This document shows, piece by piece, positions 27,294 to 35,330 of a stretch of DNA of 64,000 nucleotides. The notes beneath the pieces were generated by a model. It searched no databases. It was given only the letters and a program-made list of their open reading frames with translations, and was not told the origin of the DNA. The translations under genes were made by a program, and so were the position numbers. The first letter of the stretch is position 1. Each line of letters starts with the position of its first letter. The DNA comes from Hymenobacter psychrophilus (GTDB taxonomy: Bacteria > Bacteroidota > Bacteroidia > Cytophagales > Hymenobacteraceae), in contig NZ_FNOV01000004.1 in assembly GCF_900107135.1 (NCBI RefSeq), positions 248,001 to 312,000 on the forward strand, read 5' to 3'.

Positions 27294-27599
27294 TTACCGC
27301 TTGTAGGTAGGGGAAGTAGTGGTGACGGGTGGTACGGGCTGGGAAGGCACGGTAGTTACCGTGGCTTCGTCGCGGGCCACGGGGGCCGAAGCGCCGGGGC
27401 GGGCCATAATGGCCCAGAACTCGATCAGAAAGCCCACGGCCAGCAGAATCGGGCCCAGCGTGATACCCAGAAACCCTTCGCCATAGTCGGCCGAGTCGAG
27501 TGTCATGGTGATGAAGCCGGCCGCCAGCACGGCCAGCCCGATAAACATAAGACGGTAGTTGCGCGGCCCGAAAGCGAAGCGGGGAGTAGTCGGTTCCAT
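27294..27599 (-). CDS. DUF3098 family membrane protein
   Basis: The 101-residue product has two membrane helices (about 17-35, YRLMFIGLAVLAAGFITMT, and 47-67, ITLGPILLAVGFLIEFWAIM) and a Pro/Thr-rich soluble tail. FGPRNYRLMFIGLAVLAAGF and ITLGPILL are the DUF3098 hallmarks. The family is restricted to Bacteroidota and always lies between ftsX and uppP, as here, which hints at a link to division or wall synthesis, though nothing is proven. Palindromic repeats flank it on both sides (27228-27280 and 27688-27736). Confidence 0.92.
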   Translation of the reverse strand: MEPTTPRFAFGPRNYRLMFIGLAVLAAGFITMTLDSADYGEGFLGITLGPILLAVGFLIEFWAIMARPGASAPVARDEATVTTVPSQPVPPVTTTSPTYKR

Positions 27600-27687
27600 G
27601 GCAGCAAAGGTAGCGGAGTTGCGGCAAGGTGCCGCCGAAATTCAACGAATACGGGTTTTGAGCGAATGAGTGGGTGAATGCGCTTAT

Positions 27688-27736
27688 CGCAACGGCCGTA
27701 GGGGCGGGCACAAGCCCCGCCCCTACGGCCGTTGCG
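27688..27736. repeat. GC-rich palindrome (GTAGGGGCGGG family), copy 2
   Basis: The 21-bp arms (outer CGCAACGGCC, inner GTAGGGGCGGG) are perfectly complementary around CACAAG or a similar short loop. The inner GTAGGGGCGGG and CCCGCCCCTAC are shared with the element at 8533-8636. It ends 5 bp beyond the ftsX stop codon and may serve as its 3' hairpin. Confidence 0.85.
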
Positions 27737-27741
27737 AACCA

Positions 27742-28656
27742 CTAATACAGCTCGTCCAGCGACATGCCGGCGTATTTGCGCACGGCGCGCCAGGAGCTGA
27801 GGAAGCCGATGCCCATGCCCAGCGCCATCAGCACAATGCCCAAGGCCGCAAACAGGCGGTCGTCTTCGAGCAGGCGCAGCTCGTTGAGCTGCAGGTAAGC
27901 GTACTGCAGCAGCGCCAGCAGCAGCAGGCTCGCCAGCACGCCGCTCACGAGGCCCTGCCACACCGCCCGGCGCAGAAACGGCCACTGGATGAAGCCCGGC
28001 GTAGCGCCTACCAGCTGCATGCTCCGGATCAGGAAGCGCTGGGAAAACAGGGCCAGCTTGATGGTATTGTTGATGAGCACCACCACCACAAACGTGAGGA
28101 TGGCCGCAAAGCCCAGCAGCACCAGGCTTACGGTGCGCAGGTTCTCGTTCACCGACGTAATCAGGCTTTCCACATAATCGACCTCGAACACGCCCGGCAG
28201 CTGGCCCAGCTCCTGCTTGATGCGGCTCAGGTTTTTGGTGTCGGCGTAGTCGGCATTGAGCTTGAGCAGGTAGGCGTCGCGCAGGGGGTTGTCGCCCAGA
28301 AACTGCTGGAAGTCCTCGCCGGTCTGGTCGATGAGCTGGCGGGCGCCTTCTTCCTTGGAGAGGAAGCGCACCTGGGGCTCGTTATTTTTGCGGGCCACGT
28401 AGGGCTTGCGGGCCAGGTCCTGCTGGAGCTGCAGCAGCTGGGTTTCGGGCAGGTCGCGCTGCAGATACACCTGCATCTCCAGGTTTTCCTTCACCAGCGT
28501 CGACACCTTGTGGGCATGAATCAGCAGCAGCCCGAACAGGCCCACGACCAGCAGCGCCAGCGTAATGCTGAACACCACCATCAGGTGCGGATAACTACCG
28601 AGCTTCTTTTTGCGGGCGGGCTGCTTCATGCGGTGTATTGGTTGATGTTCTGGCAT
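27742..28656 (-). CDS. ftsX: Cell division permease FtsX
   Basis: The 304-residue membrane subunit of the FtsEX ABC complex, which activates peptidoglycan hydrolases at the septum. It has one N-terminal membrane helix (about 27-48, LMVVFSITLALLVVGLFGLL), an extracytoplasmic domain (about 50-170, FLSKEEGARQLIDQTGEDFQ) and three C-terminal helices in a FtsX/MacB-type core (VSLVLLGFAAILTFVVVVLI; WPFLRRAVWQGLVSGVLASL; FAALGIVLMALGMGIGFLSS). The extracytoplasmic EDFQxFLGDNPL motif is typical of Bacteroidota FtsX. An ATG ten codons in (28629) is a credible alternative start. FtsE is not encoded in the window. It heads the ftsX-DUF3098-uppP-truB-ribF series. Confidence 0.95.
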   Translation of the reverse strand: MPEHQPIHRMKQPARKKKLGSYPHLMVVFSITLALLVVGLFGLLLIHAHKVSTLVKENLEMQVYLQRDLPETQLLQLQQDLARKPYVARKNNEPQVRFLSKEEGARQLIDQTGEDFQQFLGDNPLRDAYLLKLNADYADTKNLSRIKQELGQLPGVFEVDYVESLITSVNENLRTVSLVLLGFAAILTFVVVVLINNTIKLALFSQRFLIRSMQLVGATPGFIQWPFLRRAVWQGLVSGVLASLLLLALLQYAYLQLNELRLLEDDRLFAALGIVLMALGMGIGFLSSWRAVRKYAGMSLDELY

Positions 28657-28671
28657 TGCGCCTCATGTGCG

Positions 28672-28823
28672 CCTCACCCCCTAGCCCCCTCTCCAAAGGG
28701 AGAGGGGGAACTAGAGTTTAGTATTTAGAGCTAAAATTTAAGCTGTAAGAAAGCTAGAATATTAGATGCAAAGTTATAAACTAGTTCCCCCTCTCCCTTT
28801 GGAGAGGGGGCTAGGGGGTGAGG
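28672..28823. mobile_element. MITE-like element with 43-bp perfect inverted ends
   Basis: The ends 28672-28714 and 28781-28823 are exact reverse complements over 43 bp, starting CCTCACCCCCTAGCCCCCTC. Each end also folds on itself (CCCCCTCTCC with GGAGAGGGGG). The 66-bp centre is AT-rich and has no reading frame. It sits 15 bp upstream of ftsX and 17 bp beyond the tamB stop. No target duplication was identified with certainty and no transposase is present, so mobility is inference. Confidence 0.7.
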
Positions 28824-28840
28824 TGCCCGTCAGAACGACT

Positions 28841-31800
28841 TTAAATCTCCGTCCGTGGGTCGTTGTCGACCTGCAGCTCGCGGGCTTTGCGGGCGTCCCG
28901 GTCGCGGCGGCTCAGGCGCTTGCGGGCAAACAGCTCGCGGATGGTGTCGAACTGCTCGGTGTGCAGCAGCGAGATGCCGGCGCGCGCCTGGTTCACATTC
29001 TGGCCCAGGCCGGTGAAGTCGCGCGGGGTGGTTTCGTAGCGCAGCTTGGCCCGGAATTTTCCGTCGGGCCGCAGGTAGTACTCCATGCTCAGGTCGCCGA
29101 TAACCGAGTTCTGGCCCGTGCCCACCGGCACGCCGCCCGCGCTGGTGCCGGCGTTGCTGTTGCTGCCGAAGCTGCCGTCGCGGGTAACGCGCAGGCGGCC
29201 GTTGAGGAAGGAGTAGCTCAGCCGCAGCTGCAGGGCCGCCAAATCGTCGGCCGTGAGGCCATTGATATTGAAGCTGATTTCCAGGTTGGGGTCAATCTGC
29301 GAAGTCAGCAGGCCGAGCTGGGTGCTCAGAATCTGGCCCAGGCTGTTGCCCAGCGCGTTGTTGCCACCTTCCAGGCGCGTAACGGCCAGCGAGCCGGGCG
29401 GCGTAAGCTGCCGGAATACCACCAGGCTGAATACCTGCCGGTTCAGTTCCTGCTCGTCGTTGCGGATGGCCGACAGGAAGGGGGCCAAATCACCTTCCAG
29501 CGACGACGGAATATCGTTGAATTCGAGGTTGAGCTTGATGATGGGCTGCAGAATCGGGCCGGTCAGGTTCATGACGGCCGTGACGGGCACCTGGGAATTA
29601 TTGGAGTTCGTATTGTTGGTTTGGAACAGTACCGGCGCCAGGCTGGTGCGCTGGGTGTAGGTGGCGGTTACGTTCAGCTCGCCGGCCAGCGGGTCGCCGT
29701 TCCAGGCCACGGTGCCGCCGGGCCGCACTACAAATTCCTTGTTTACCAAGCCCTGGAGCGTAAAATTATAGGCTCCCCGCACGATTTCCACCTGCCCGTA
29801 CATGTTGAAGTCGCCCCGGGTATCAATGTTGAGCCGCAGCTGGCCGGTGGCCGTGCCCCGCATAATGTCGCCGGTGCTCTCATCCAGTAGCAGCTCCACG
29901 TAGGCATCGGGCGTGATGTCGAGGTTCATATTCAGCCGCAGGCCCGATACATCGACTTTGCCAGTGGTTGCGGCGGCCGGGTTCTGGGCTGCCAGCACCG
30001 CGCGCGCCGAGTCGGAGAGGTTGCGATTAACGAACTTGATGTAGCTGGCCTGCTCGGCCTTGGCCGCGTTATCAAACGGCAGCGACATGCGCGTGCCGGC
30101 CTCGCTGCGGGCCGTTACGTTGATGAACAGGTTGTCGGATGGCCCGCGCACCACGGCCGTGCCGGTGGCGTAGGCCTGCCCGAAGTACAGCTCGTTGTCG
30201 CGGCGGGTGGTATTGAGCACCTGCAGCTTGCGGAACGAGGCGCTCAGATCCAGCCGCATGTTCTGAAAGCCCCGCTCGTAGATGTTGCCGTTGATAATGC
30301 CCGAATTGCCTTGGGGGTCGCGTAAGGTGATGTTCTGCAACGTAATCCGGTCTTCCAGAAACCGGATGCGGTCGGCGAAAGTGTAGGTGGTGCCCAGGTA
30401 AATAAACGTGAGCCGGCCATCCGACACATCAATGTTGCCGGTGAGCACCGGGGCCGCAAACAGCCCGCTCACCCGCAAAGAGCCCACGCCGGTGCCGCTC
30501 ACGTCTTTGAACAGCGTGTTGAGGAAGGGCTCGGCCAGTTTGATGGGCGTCTGCTCCAGCACCCCGTTCAGGTTGAGCTGCTGGGTGTCAGAGCCGGGCG
30601 CGATATAACCCGTCACGGCCAGCACCTGGCGGGCGTCGCGGGCCACATTGAGGTTCACATTGAGCCGGGAGAGGGCGTTGTCCCAGTCGCCGCGGCCTTC
30701 CACGTTGCCAATCAGCGTCTGGTCCAGCGTCAGCGAGTCTACCTTCAGCGTCGAGTTGATAACCAGCGGGCCGAACACGCCGCTGATGGTGCCCAGCGCA
30801 TTCACCCGGCCCCCAAATTTCTGCGTGCCGGTCAGGCCATTGAGCGTGGCCAGTTCGAAGTTGGTCACCGTCAGGGCCAGCGGTTTATCGGGGTTTTCCG
30901 ACAAAAAGCCCTGGGCGCTCACGCTTTGCTCGCCGTTGCTGAGCGTTACGTTCTGGAAGTCCAGTTCGCGGCCACCGCCCGAAATTATCAGCGAGTTATC
31001 GGGCGCAATCGTCCAGTTCTTGCCCAGCAAATTCACGCCCGACTGCCGGAAGATGATTTTCACGGCATCTTCCAGAAACACCAGCGCCCCGTTTATCTGA
31101 GCCTTGTTGGTGGTACCGGTTTGGGCCAGCGAGGTCGAGAAGTTGATTTTCTCTTGGTCCCACACGCCTTCCACGTAGAAGTTCTCGGTTTTGCCCAGCC
31201 CCGGCAGCCGCTGCCGCTCCGACGTTACGCTGGCCTGGGCCAGAATTTCGGGCTGGTAGGGCAGCTTGGACGTCGTCAGGTCAATATCCGCGTTGAACAC
31301 CTGCACGCTGTCGTAGCGGAAGCTGGCCACCTGCCCGCCGAGCTGGAAAATGGAGGTCTGCCCGTTGCGAAACGAGCCGTCGAAGCGGGTGGAGTCGGCA
31401 ATGCTGAGCTGGGGCAGAAACAGGTGCAGCAGCGGGTTGGGCCGCTTGAGGTAGAGGTTGAGACCAATCTGGTAGTCGGGCAGCGGCTGCTGGCGCTTGC
31501 GGCGGTAGTAGGCGGCAATGGCGTCGTCGTTGCTCTCAAAGTTGAGCTTGTACTCGTACACCAGCGTCTTCACATCCTCGATAACGGTGCTGGGCGTGAA
31601 GTCGCCAGCCAGGCTCAGGTTGAGCACTTCCGAGCGCACCCGCACCCGCCGCTCCCCGCCTTCGAGCTGGCTCAGCACGTCGAGCGTATCAATCTCGACG
31701 GTACGGCCGGCGTAGCCCACCCGAGAATTGCGCAGGCGGGCATAGCCCAGCAGTGCATCGAGGCGCAGGCCCTCAAACTTCACATCGGCGGTGGTGGCCA

Positions 31801-33448
31801 CCGTTACGCTCTCGGTGGTGAGGCCCAGGGCGCGCAAATCGGCCTTCTGCACCCGGGCCCGCAAATCGAATGCCTGTTCGCGGGGCCGCAGGTTGATGGT
31901 GCCGTCAGCGTCGAATTTCAGATTGGGGTCGTTAGCCGCAATTTTACCTGTGAACGAGCGGCGGCTGTACACGCCGTTGGTAACGATATTGCGGTAGCGG
32001 TAGCCGTTAAGCCAGATGCTCTGCACGGTGGCGTTGGCCGTAAGCCGCAGGCTGTTGGCCTCGAAGCCCACGCCTTCCACCCGGCCATTAAACGCCACGT
32101 CGCGCACCAGGCTTTCGTCGCCCAGCAGCTTACCCAGCTGAAAGCCGCTGGTCCGCAGCTTGCCCTCATAAGTCGAGTAGCGCGGGTCGTCTTTGAGCTT
32201 GATGTTGACATCGGACGTAACCGAGCCCAGAGCCGTTTGGAACGAGCCGTTGGCCACAAAGTCGTTGTAGAAACCCAGAAATTGCCCCTTGAGCTTCACC
32301 GTGCCCAGCCGCTGCACGTAGGGCCAGCCGTTGGCCGGAATGTAGCGCCGCAAATCGGTGCCGTGCAGCACCGAGGGCTGCAGGCGCATCACAATAAAGC
32401 TTTCCTTGAAATTGGGCAGCCCTTCCACGTTGATGTCGCCGCGCACCCGCGTGCCCTTGCCGTAGCTGATGTCGAGGTTTTTGGTGGTGAAGTTGCGCAC
32501 GTAGCCCTTCGCCTGGCCCGAAATGAGGATGGTTTCGTTCAGGTCGCGCACGGCGGGGTCGGGCGCAAACTTGGCAATGTCGTCGGAGTAGAGGCGGCTG
32601 GGCTGCAACCGGGCAATTACCTTCACCGAGTCGTTGAAGTCGGTGAAATTGAGGAAGCGGTTGTACTCGAAGCGCAGGTAATCGTGGAGTTTGCTGTCCT
32701 GCACCCGCAGCATCAGCTTGTCGAACTCCCAGAACTTGTCGGCGTAGGTCATGTCGGCCGTCAGCTCGCGCAGGTGGGTGCCGGAGGGCGTATCCACGGT
32801 TCGCAGGCCCTTAATGTTGGCGTGGATGGAGTCGCCCCGCAGCCACAGCTGGTCGGCATCGGCGTAGATGCTGTCGAGCTGCATGTGGGCATAGTCCATC
32901 GTGCGGCCGTATTCCGGAATGCGCGGCACGTTCTGGCGGTCCAGCACGAACTGCCCGTTGCGCAAACTCAGCGCCTCAATCTGAAAGTCGAAGGGCTTGC
33001 CGGTTTTGGTGGTATCGGAAGGCCCCAGCAGCCGCTTCACCGAGCTGATGAACTGGTCGAGGGTGGTGGAGTCGGGGTTGTTTTTATAGGTAACCAGATG
33101 AAAGCGCGGCTCTTCCAGCGTGAGACGCCCCACATGCAGGTGGCTGGGGTCGAAGATGCTGAAGAGCTTGATGTCGGCGTCGGCCCGGCCGATGTTGAAC
33201 AGCTCGTTGCCGCGCCGGTCGAGTACGCGCACGCCTTCGAGCAGCACCCGCGAGAAGGGTCGCACGTCTACCCTGTTTACCAGCACCTTCTGGCCGAGCT
33301 TTTCGGTGAGCATCCGCGCCGCCCGCTGGGCCAGGTTGGTTTGCACGCTCGGCACCCGCAACGCCACCAGCGTACCCACCACGGCCAGCACCAGCAGTAG
33401 TAGCAGGCCAAACAGCACTTTCAGAATGATGGACAGAAACCGGGGCAC
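28841..33448 (-). CDS. tamB: Translocation/assembly module TamB family protein
   Basis: At 1535 residues this is a large AsmA-like/TamB protein that bridges the inner and outer membranes and helps lipid transport or barrel assembly. It begins with a membrane anchor (about 6-30, LSIILKVLFGLLLLLVLAVV), followed by RVPSVQTNLAQRAARMLTEK, a typical start of this family, and then over 1300 residues of repeating beta-strands forming the long groove. The DUF490/TamB C-terminal domain is recognisable near 1050-1450 (NIDVSDGRLTFIYLGTTYTF, LNIDTRGDFNMYGQVEIVRG, YNFTLQGLVNKEF). It is divergent from tsaD, a frequent arrangement in Bacteroidota. The stop is 17 bp from a MITE-like element. Confidence 0.93.
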   Translation of the reverse strand: MPRFLSIILKVLFGLLLLLVLAVVGTLVALRVPSVQTNLAQRAARMLTEKLGQKVLVNRVDVRPFSRVLLEGVRVLDRRGNELFNIGRADADIKLFSIFDPSHLHVGRLTLEEPRFHLVTYKNNPDSTTLDQFISSVKRLLGPSDTTKTGKPFDFQIEALSLRNGQFVLDRQNVPRIPEYGRTMDYAHMQLDSIYADADQLWLRGDSIHANIKGLRTVDTPSGTHLRELTADMTYADKFWEFDKLMLRVQDSKLHDYLRFEYNRFLNFTDFNDSVKVIARLQPSRLYSDDIAKFAPDPAVRDLNETILISGQAKGYVRNFTTKNLDISYGKGTRVRGDINVEGLPNFKESFIVMRLQPSVLHGTDLRRYIPANGWPYVQRLGTVKLKGQFLGFYNDFVANGSFQTALGSVTSDVNIKLKDDPRYSTYEGKLRTSGFQLGKLLGDESLVRDVAFNGRVEGVGFEANSLRLTANATVQSIWLNGYRYRNIVTNGVYSRRSFTGKIAANDPNLKFDADGTINLRPREQAFDLRARVQKADLRALGLTTESVTVATTADVKFEGLRLDALLGYARLRNSRVGYAGRTVEIDTLDVLSQLEGGERRVRVRSEVLNLSLAGDFTPSTVIEDVKTLVYEYKLNFESNDDAIAAYYRRKRQQPLPDYQIGLNLYLKRPNPLLHLFLPQLSIADSTRFDGSFRNGQTSIFQLGGQVASFRYDSVQVFNADIDLTTSKLPYQPEILAQASVTSERQRLPGLGKTENFYVEGVWDQEKINFSTSLAQTGTTNKAQINGALVFLEDAVKIIFRQSGVNLLGKNWTIAPDNSLIISGGGRELDFQNVTLSNGEQSVSAQGFLSENPDKPLALTVTNFELATLNGLTGTQKFGGRVNALGTISGVFGPLVINSTLKVDSLTLDQTLIGNVEGRGDWDNALSRLNVNLNVARDARQVLAVTGYIAPGSDTQQLNLNGVLEQTPIKLAEPFLNTLFKDVSGTGVGSLRVSGLFAAPVLTGNIDVSDGRLTFIYLGTTYTFADRIRFLEDRITLQNITLRDPQGNSGIINGNIYERGFQNMRLDLSASFRKLQVLNTTRRDNELYFGQAYATGTAVVRGPSDNLFINVTARSEAGTRMSLPFDNAAKAEQASYIKFVNRNLSDSARAVLAAQNPAAATTGKVDVSGLRLNMNLDITPDAYVELLLDESTGDIMRGTATGQLRLNIDTRGDFNMYGQVEIVRGAYNFTLQGLVNKEFVVRPGGTVAWNGDPLAGELNVTATYTQRTSLAPVLFQTNNTNSNNSQVPVTAVMNLTGPILQPIIKLNLEFNDIPSSLEGDLAPFLSAIRNDEQELNRQVFSLVVFRQLTPPGSLAVTRLEGGNNALGNSLGQILSTQLGLLTSQIDPNLEISFNINGLTADDLAALQLRLSYSFLNGRLRVTRDGSFGSNSNAGTSAGGVPVGTGQNSVIGDLSMEYYLRPDGKFRAKLRYETTPRDFTGLGQNVNQARAGISLLHTEQFDTIRELFARKRLSRRDRDARKARELQVDNDPRTEI

Positions 33449-33472
33449 GGGACAAAGTTAGGCGCTTCTGGG

Positions 33473-33514
33473 GAAGCTGGGAGTGAGGAGTTGGTAGTTG
33501 GAAGCTGGCAGGCA
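33473..33514. repeat. Degenerate 7-bp repeat block (GAAGCTG type)
   Basis: In 7-bp register the block reads GAAGCTG, GGAGTGA, GGAGTTG, GTAGTTG, GAAGCTG, GCAGGCA. Two facing units (AGCTCCA, AGCTCAA at 33660-33673) end at the tsaD start codon. It is a weaker version of the 7-bp arrays seen elsewhere in the window. Confidence 0.5.
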
Positions 33515-33572
33515 AAAAAGGTTTAAGCGAAGCATACGGCCGGCGGTGGTAGTTTTGTTAACGAAATCGTTC

Positions 33573-33637
33573 TTGCGTCGCCCCCCAATCCCCAGCCTCC
33601 TGCGGGAGAGGGAGCTGGGAGCTGGGGGGCGACGCAA
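33573..33637. repeat. Hairpin with 15-bp perfect arms between tamB and tsaD
   Basis: TTGCGTCGCCCCCCA at 33573-33587 is perfectly complementary to 33623-33637. Between the arms are CCCCAGC and GCTGGGAG-type sequences that can extend the pairing. It lies in the divergent promoter region of tamB and tsaD, so it could be a repeat element or a regulatory hairpin. Confidence 0.6.
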
Positions 33638-33674
33638 GGTTCTACGCTCCATTAACTAAGCTCCAAGCTCAAAA

Positions 33675-34676
33675 ATGACCATTCTCGCCATTGAATCTTC
33701 CTGCGACGACACTTCGGCGGCCGTACTCATTGATGGGCAGATGCGCTCTAACGTGGTGGCCACCCAACGGGTGCACGAGCAGTACGGCGGTGTGGTGCCC
33801 GAGTTGGCCTCGCGCGCCCACCAGCAGCACCTGGTGCCGGTAGTAGCTGCCGCGCTCCAGCAAGCAGGCATTACGAAGGCCGACCTCGATGCGGTAGCCT
33901 TCACGCAGGGGCCGGGGCTGCTGGGCTCGTTGCTGGTAGGCGGCATGTTCGCCAAAACGCTGGCCCTGGCCCTGGGCAAGCCCCTGATTGCCGTCAACCA
34001 CATGCGGGCCCACATTCTGGCCCATTTTATCGAGGAGCCGCGGCCCGCGTTTCCGTTTCTGTGCCTCACCGTCAGCGGCGGCCATACCCAGCTGGTGGTA
34101 GTGCGCGGGGCCCTCGATATGGAAATTATCGGCCAGACTATCGACGACGCGGCCGGCGAGGCTTTCGACAAAACGGCCAAGCTGCTCGGCCTGCCCTACC
34201 CCGGTGGCCCCCACCTCGATAAGCTGGCCCGCCAGGGCGACCCGCTGCGCTTCCCTTTTCCGGTGGGCGCCATGCCGGGCTACGATTTCAGCTTCAGCGG
34301 TCTGAAAACGGCGGTGCTCTACTTCGTAAAGAAGCAAACTGCCCAAAATCCCGATTTCGTGCAGCAAAACCTGGCCGACCTCTGCGCCAGCATTCAGCAC
34401 ACCATCATCCAGACGCTGCTGCGCCAGCTGCGCCGCGCCGCTACCGACCAGGGCCTGACCCAGATTGCCCTGGCGGGCGGCGTGGCTGCCAACTCGGGCC
34501 TGCGCCAGGCCCTGCAGGACGAAGCCGCCGCCCAAGGCTGGCAGGTGTTCATCCCGGCCTTCCAATACTGTACCGACAACGCCGCCATGATTGCCCGCAC
34601 CGCTCAGTTCCAGTACGAAGCCGGCGACTTTGCCACCCAGCTCGTCAGCCCCGACCCGCGGCTGAAGCTGGGGTAG
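33675..34676 (+). CDS. tsaD: tRNA threonylcarbamoyladenosine modification protein TsaD
   Basis: TsaD, with TsaB, TsaE and TsaC, adds threonylcarbamoyl to A37 of ANN-decoding tRNAs. The 333-residue ASKHA-fold protein starts ILAIESSCDDTSAAVL and has the iron-site histidines His109 and His113 in NHMRAHILAH, then LTVSGGHTQLVVV, TIDDAAGEAFDKTAKLLGLP, YPGGPHLDKLA, FSFSGLKTAVLY and the Asp site in YCTDNAAMIA. Length and motif order are standard. The start is fixed by the conserved N-terminus. It is transcribed away from tamB. Confidence 0.98.
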   Translation: MTILAIESSCDDTSAAVLIDGQMRSNVVATQRVHEQYGGVVPELASRAHQQHLVPVVAAALQQAGITKADLDAVAFTQGPGLLGSLLVGGMFAKTLALALGKPLIAVNHMRAHILAHFIEEPRPAFPFLCLTVSGGHTQLVVVRGALDMEIIGQTIDDAAGEAFDKTAKLLGLPYPGGPHLDKLARQGDPLRFPFPVGAMPGYDFSFSGLKTAVLYFVKKQTAQNPDFVQQNLADLCASIQHTIIQTLLRQLRRAATDQGLTQIALAGGVAANSGLRQALQDEAAAQGWQVFIPAFQYCTDNAAMIARTAQFQYEAGDFATQLVSPDPRLKLG

Positions 34677-34694
34677 ATGCCAGTTGCCAGTGAG

Positions 34695-34805
34695 AAAGAA
34701 CGTGTCATGCGGAGCGCAGTCGAAGCATCTCTACCGCTTCGTTGATCTAATAATGATTACTACTGCGGTAGAGATGCTTCGGCTTCGCTCAGCATGACGT
34801 TCTTT
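34695..34805. repeat. Palindromic repeat, GCATCTCTACC family, copy 2
   Basis: Outer arms AAAGAACGTGTCATGC and GCATGACGTTCTTT, then GAAGCATCTCTACCGC facing GCGGTAGAGATGCTTC. The 20-bp centre is AT-rich. It lies between tsaD and the thioesterase-like gene and ends 15 bp before the latter's start. Confidence 0.88.
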
Positions 34806-34820
34806 CCCTAATCCCTCCCA

Positions 34821-35216
34821 ATGACCAATCCCTTCCGACCCGGCGACGAGCAGACCTACCAGCTAACCGTGACGGCGGCCGACTTCGCGGTGCTCAACGG
34901 CCGGCTGATTCATCCGGTACTCAGCACTTTTGCGCTGGGGCAGGCCCTGGAGTGGACCAGCCGGCAATTCGTGGAGCAGATGCTCGAAGTGGGGGAGGAG
35001 GGCATCGGCACGCTGCTGACGGTGGAGCACCGCGGGCCGGCCTTCGAGGGCGAAACCGTGGAATTTCGGGCAGTTTTTGAGGAGTTGCGCGGTGCCGAGC
35101 TGCTGTGCCGCCTGGAGGCCCGGGTAGGCGTGCGGCTGGTAGCCACCGGGCGTACCGGCCAGCGCATCGTTGGCAGCGCGAAGTTGCAGGCCCGTTTCCG
35201 GGAGTTGCGGGGATAG
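34821..35216 (+). CDS. Hotdog-fold thioesterase-like protein
   Basis: The 131-residue product has the layout of FlK-type (fluoroacetyl-CoA thioesterase-like) hotdog proteins: FRPGDEQTYQLTVTAADFAV, then HPVLSTFALGQALEWTSRQF, an EEGIGTLLTVEHRGPAFEGE block that matches the EGxxGxxxxxxHxxPxxxG pattern, and a C-terminal TGRTGQRIVGSAKLQARF strand. This suggests an acyl-CoA thioesterase or acyl-CoA binder, but the substrate cannot be read. It is preceded by a palindromic repeat and followed by a separate lipoprotein gene. The ATG chosen gives the usual family length; no Shine-Dalgarno is seen. Confidence 0.7.
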   Translation: MTNPFRPGDEQTYQLTVTAADFAVLNGRLIHPVLSTFALGQALEWTSRQFVEQMLEVGEEGIGTLLTVEHRGPAFEGETVEFRAVFEELRGAELLCRLEARVGVRLVATGRTGQRIVGSAKLQARFRELRG

Positions 35217-35330
35217 GGGCAGCAGGTGGCGGGCAAGGTGGAGTTCGGGGCGGAAGATATTTTTGGCCGAAAACTTGCGTTGGGGGAACTTTTCGGATTC
35301 AGTTCTTCTCACCTGTTTTATCCTTACCCT

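Noticed and set aside
28672..28823. Insertion sequence with transposase
   Set aside because: The 66-bp centre has no frame; only a non-autonomous element is possible.
30926..33400. Open frame of 824 codons opposite tamB
   Set aside because: It lies antisense inside tamB, whose TamB features are clear; composition (His, Val, Gln, Ala) is typical of a complement shadow.
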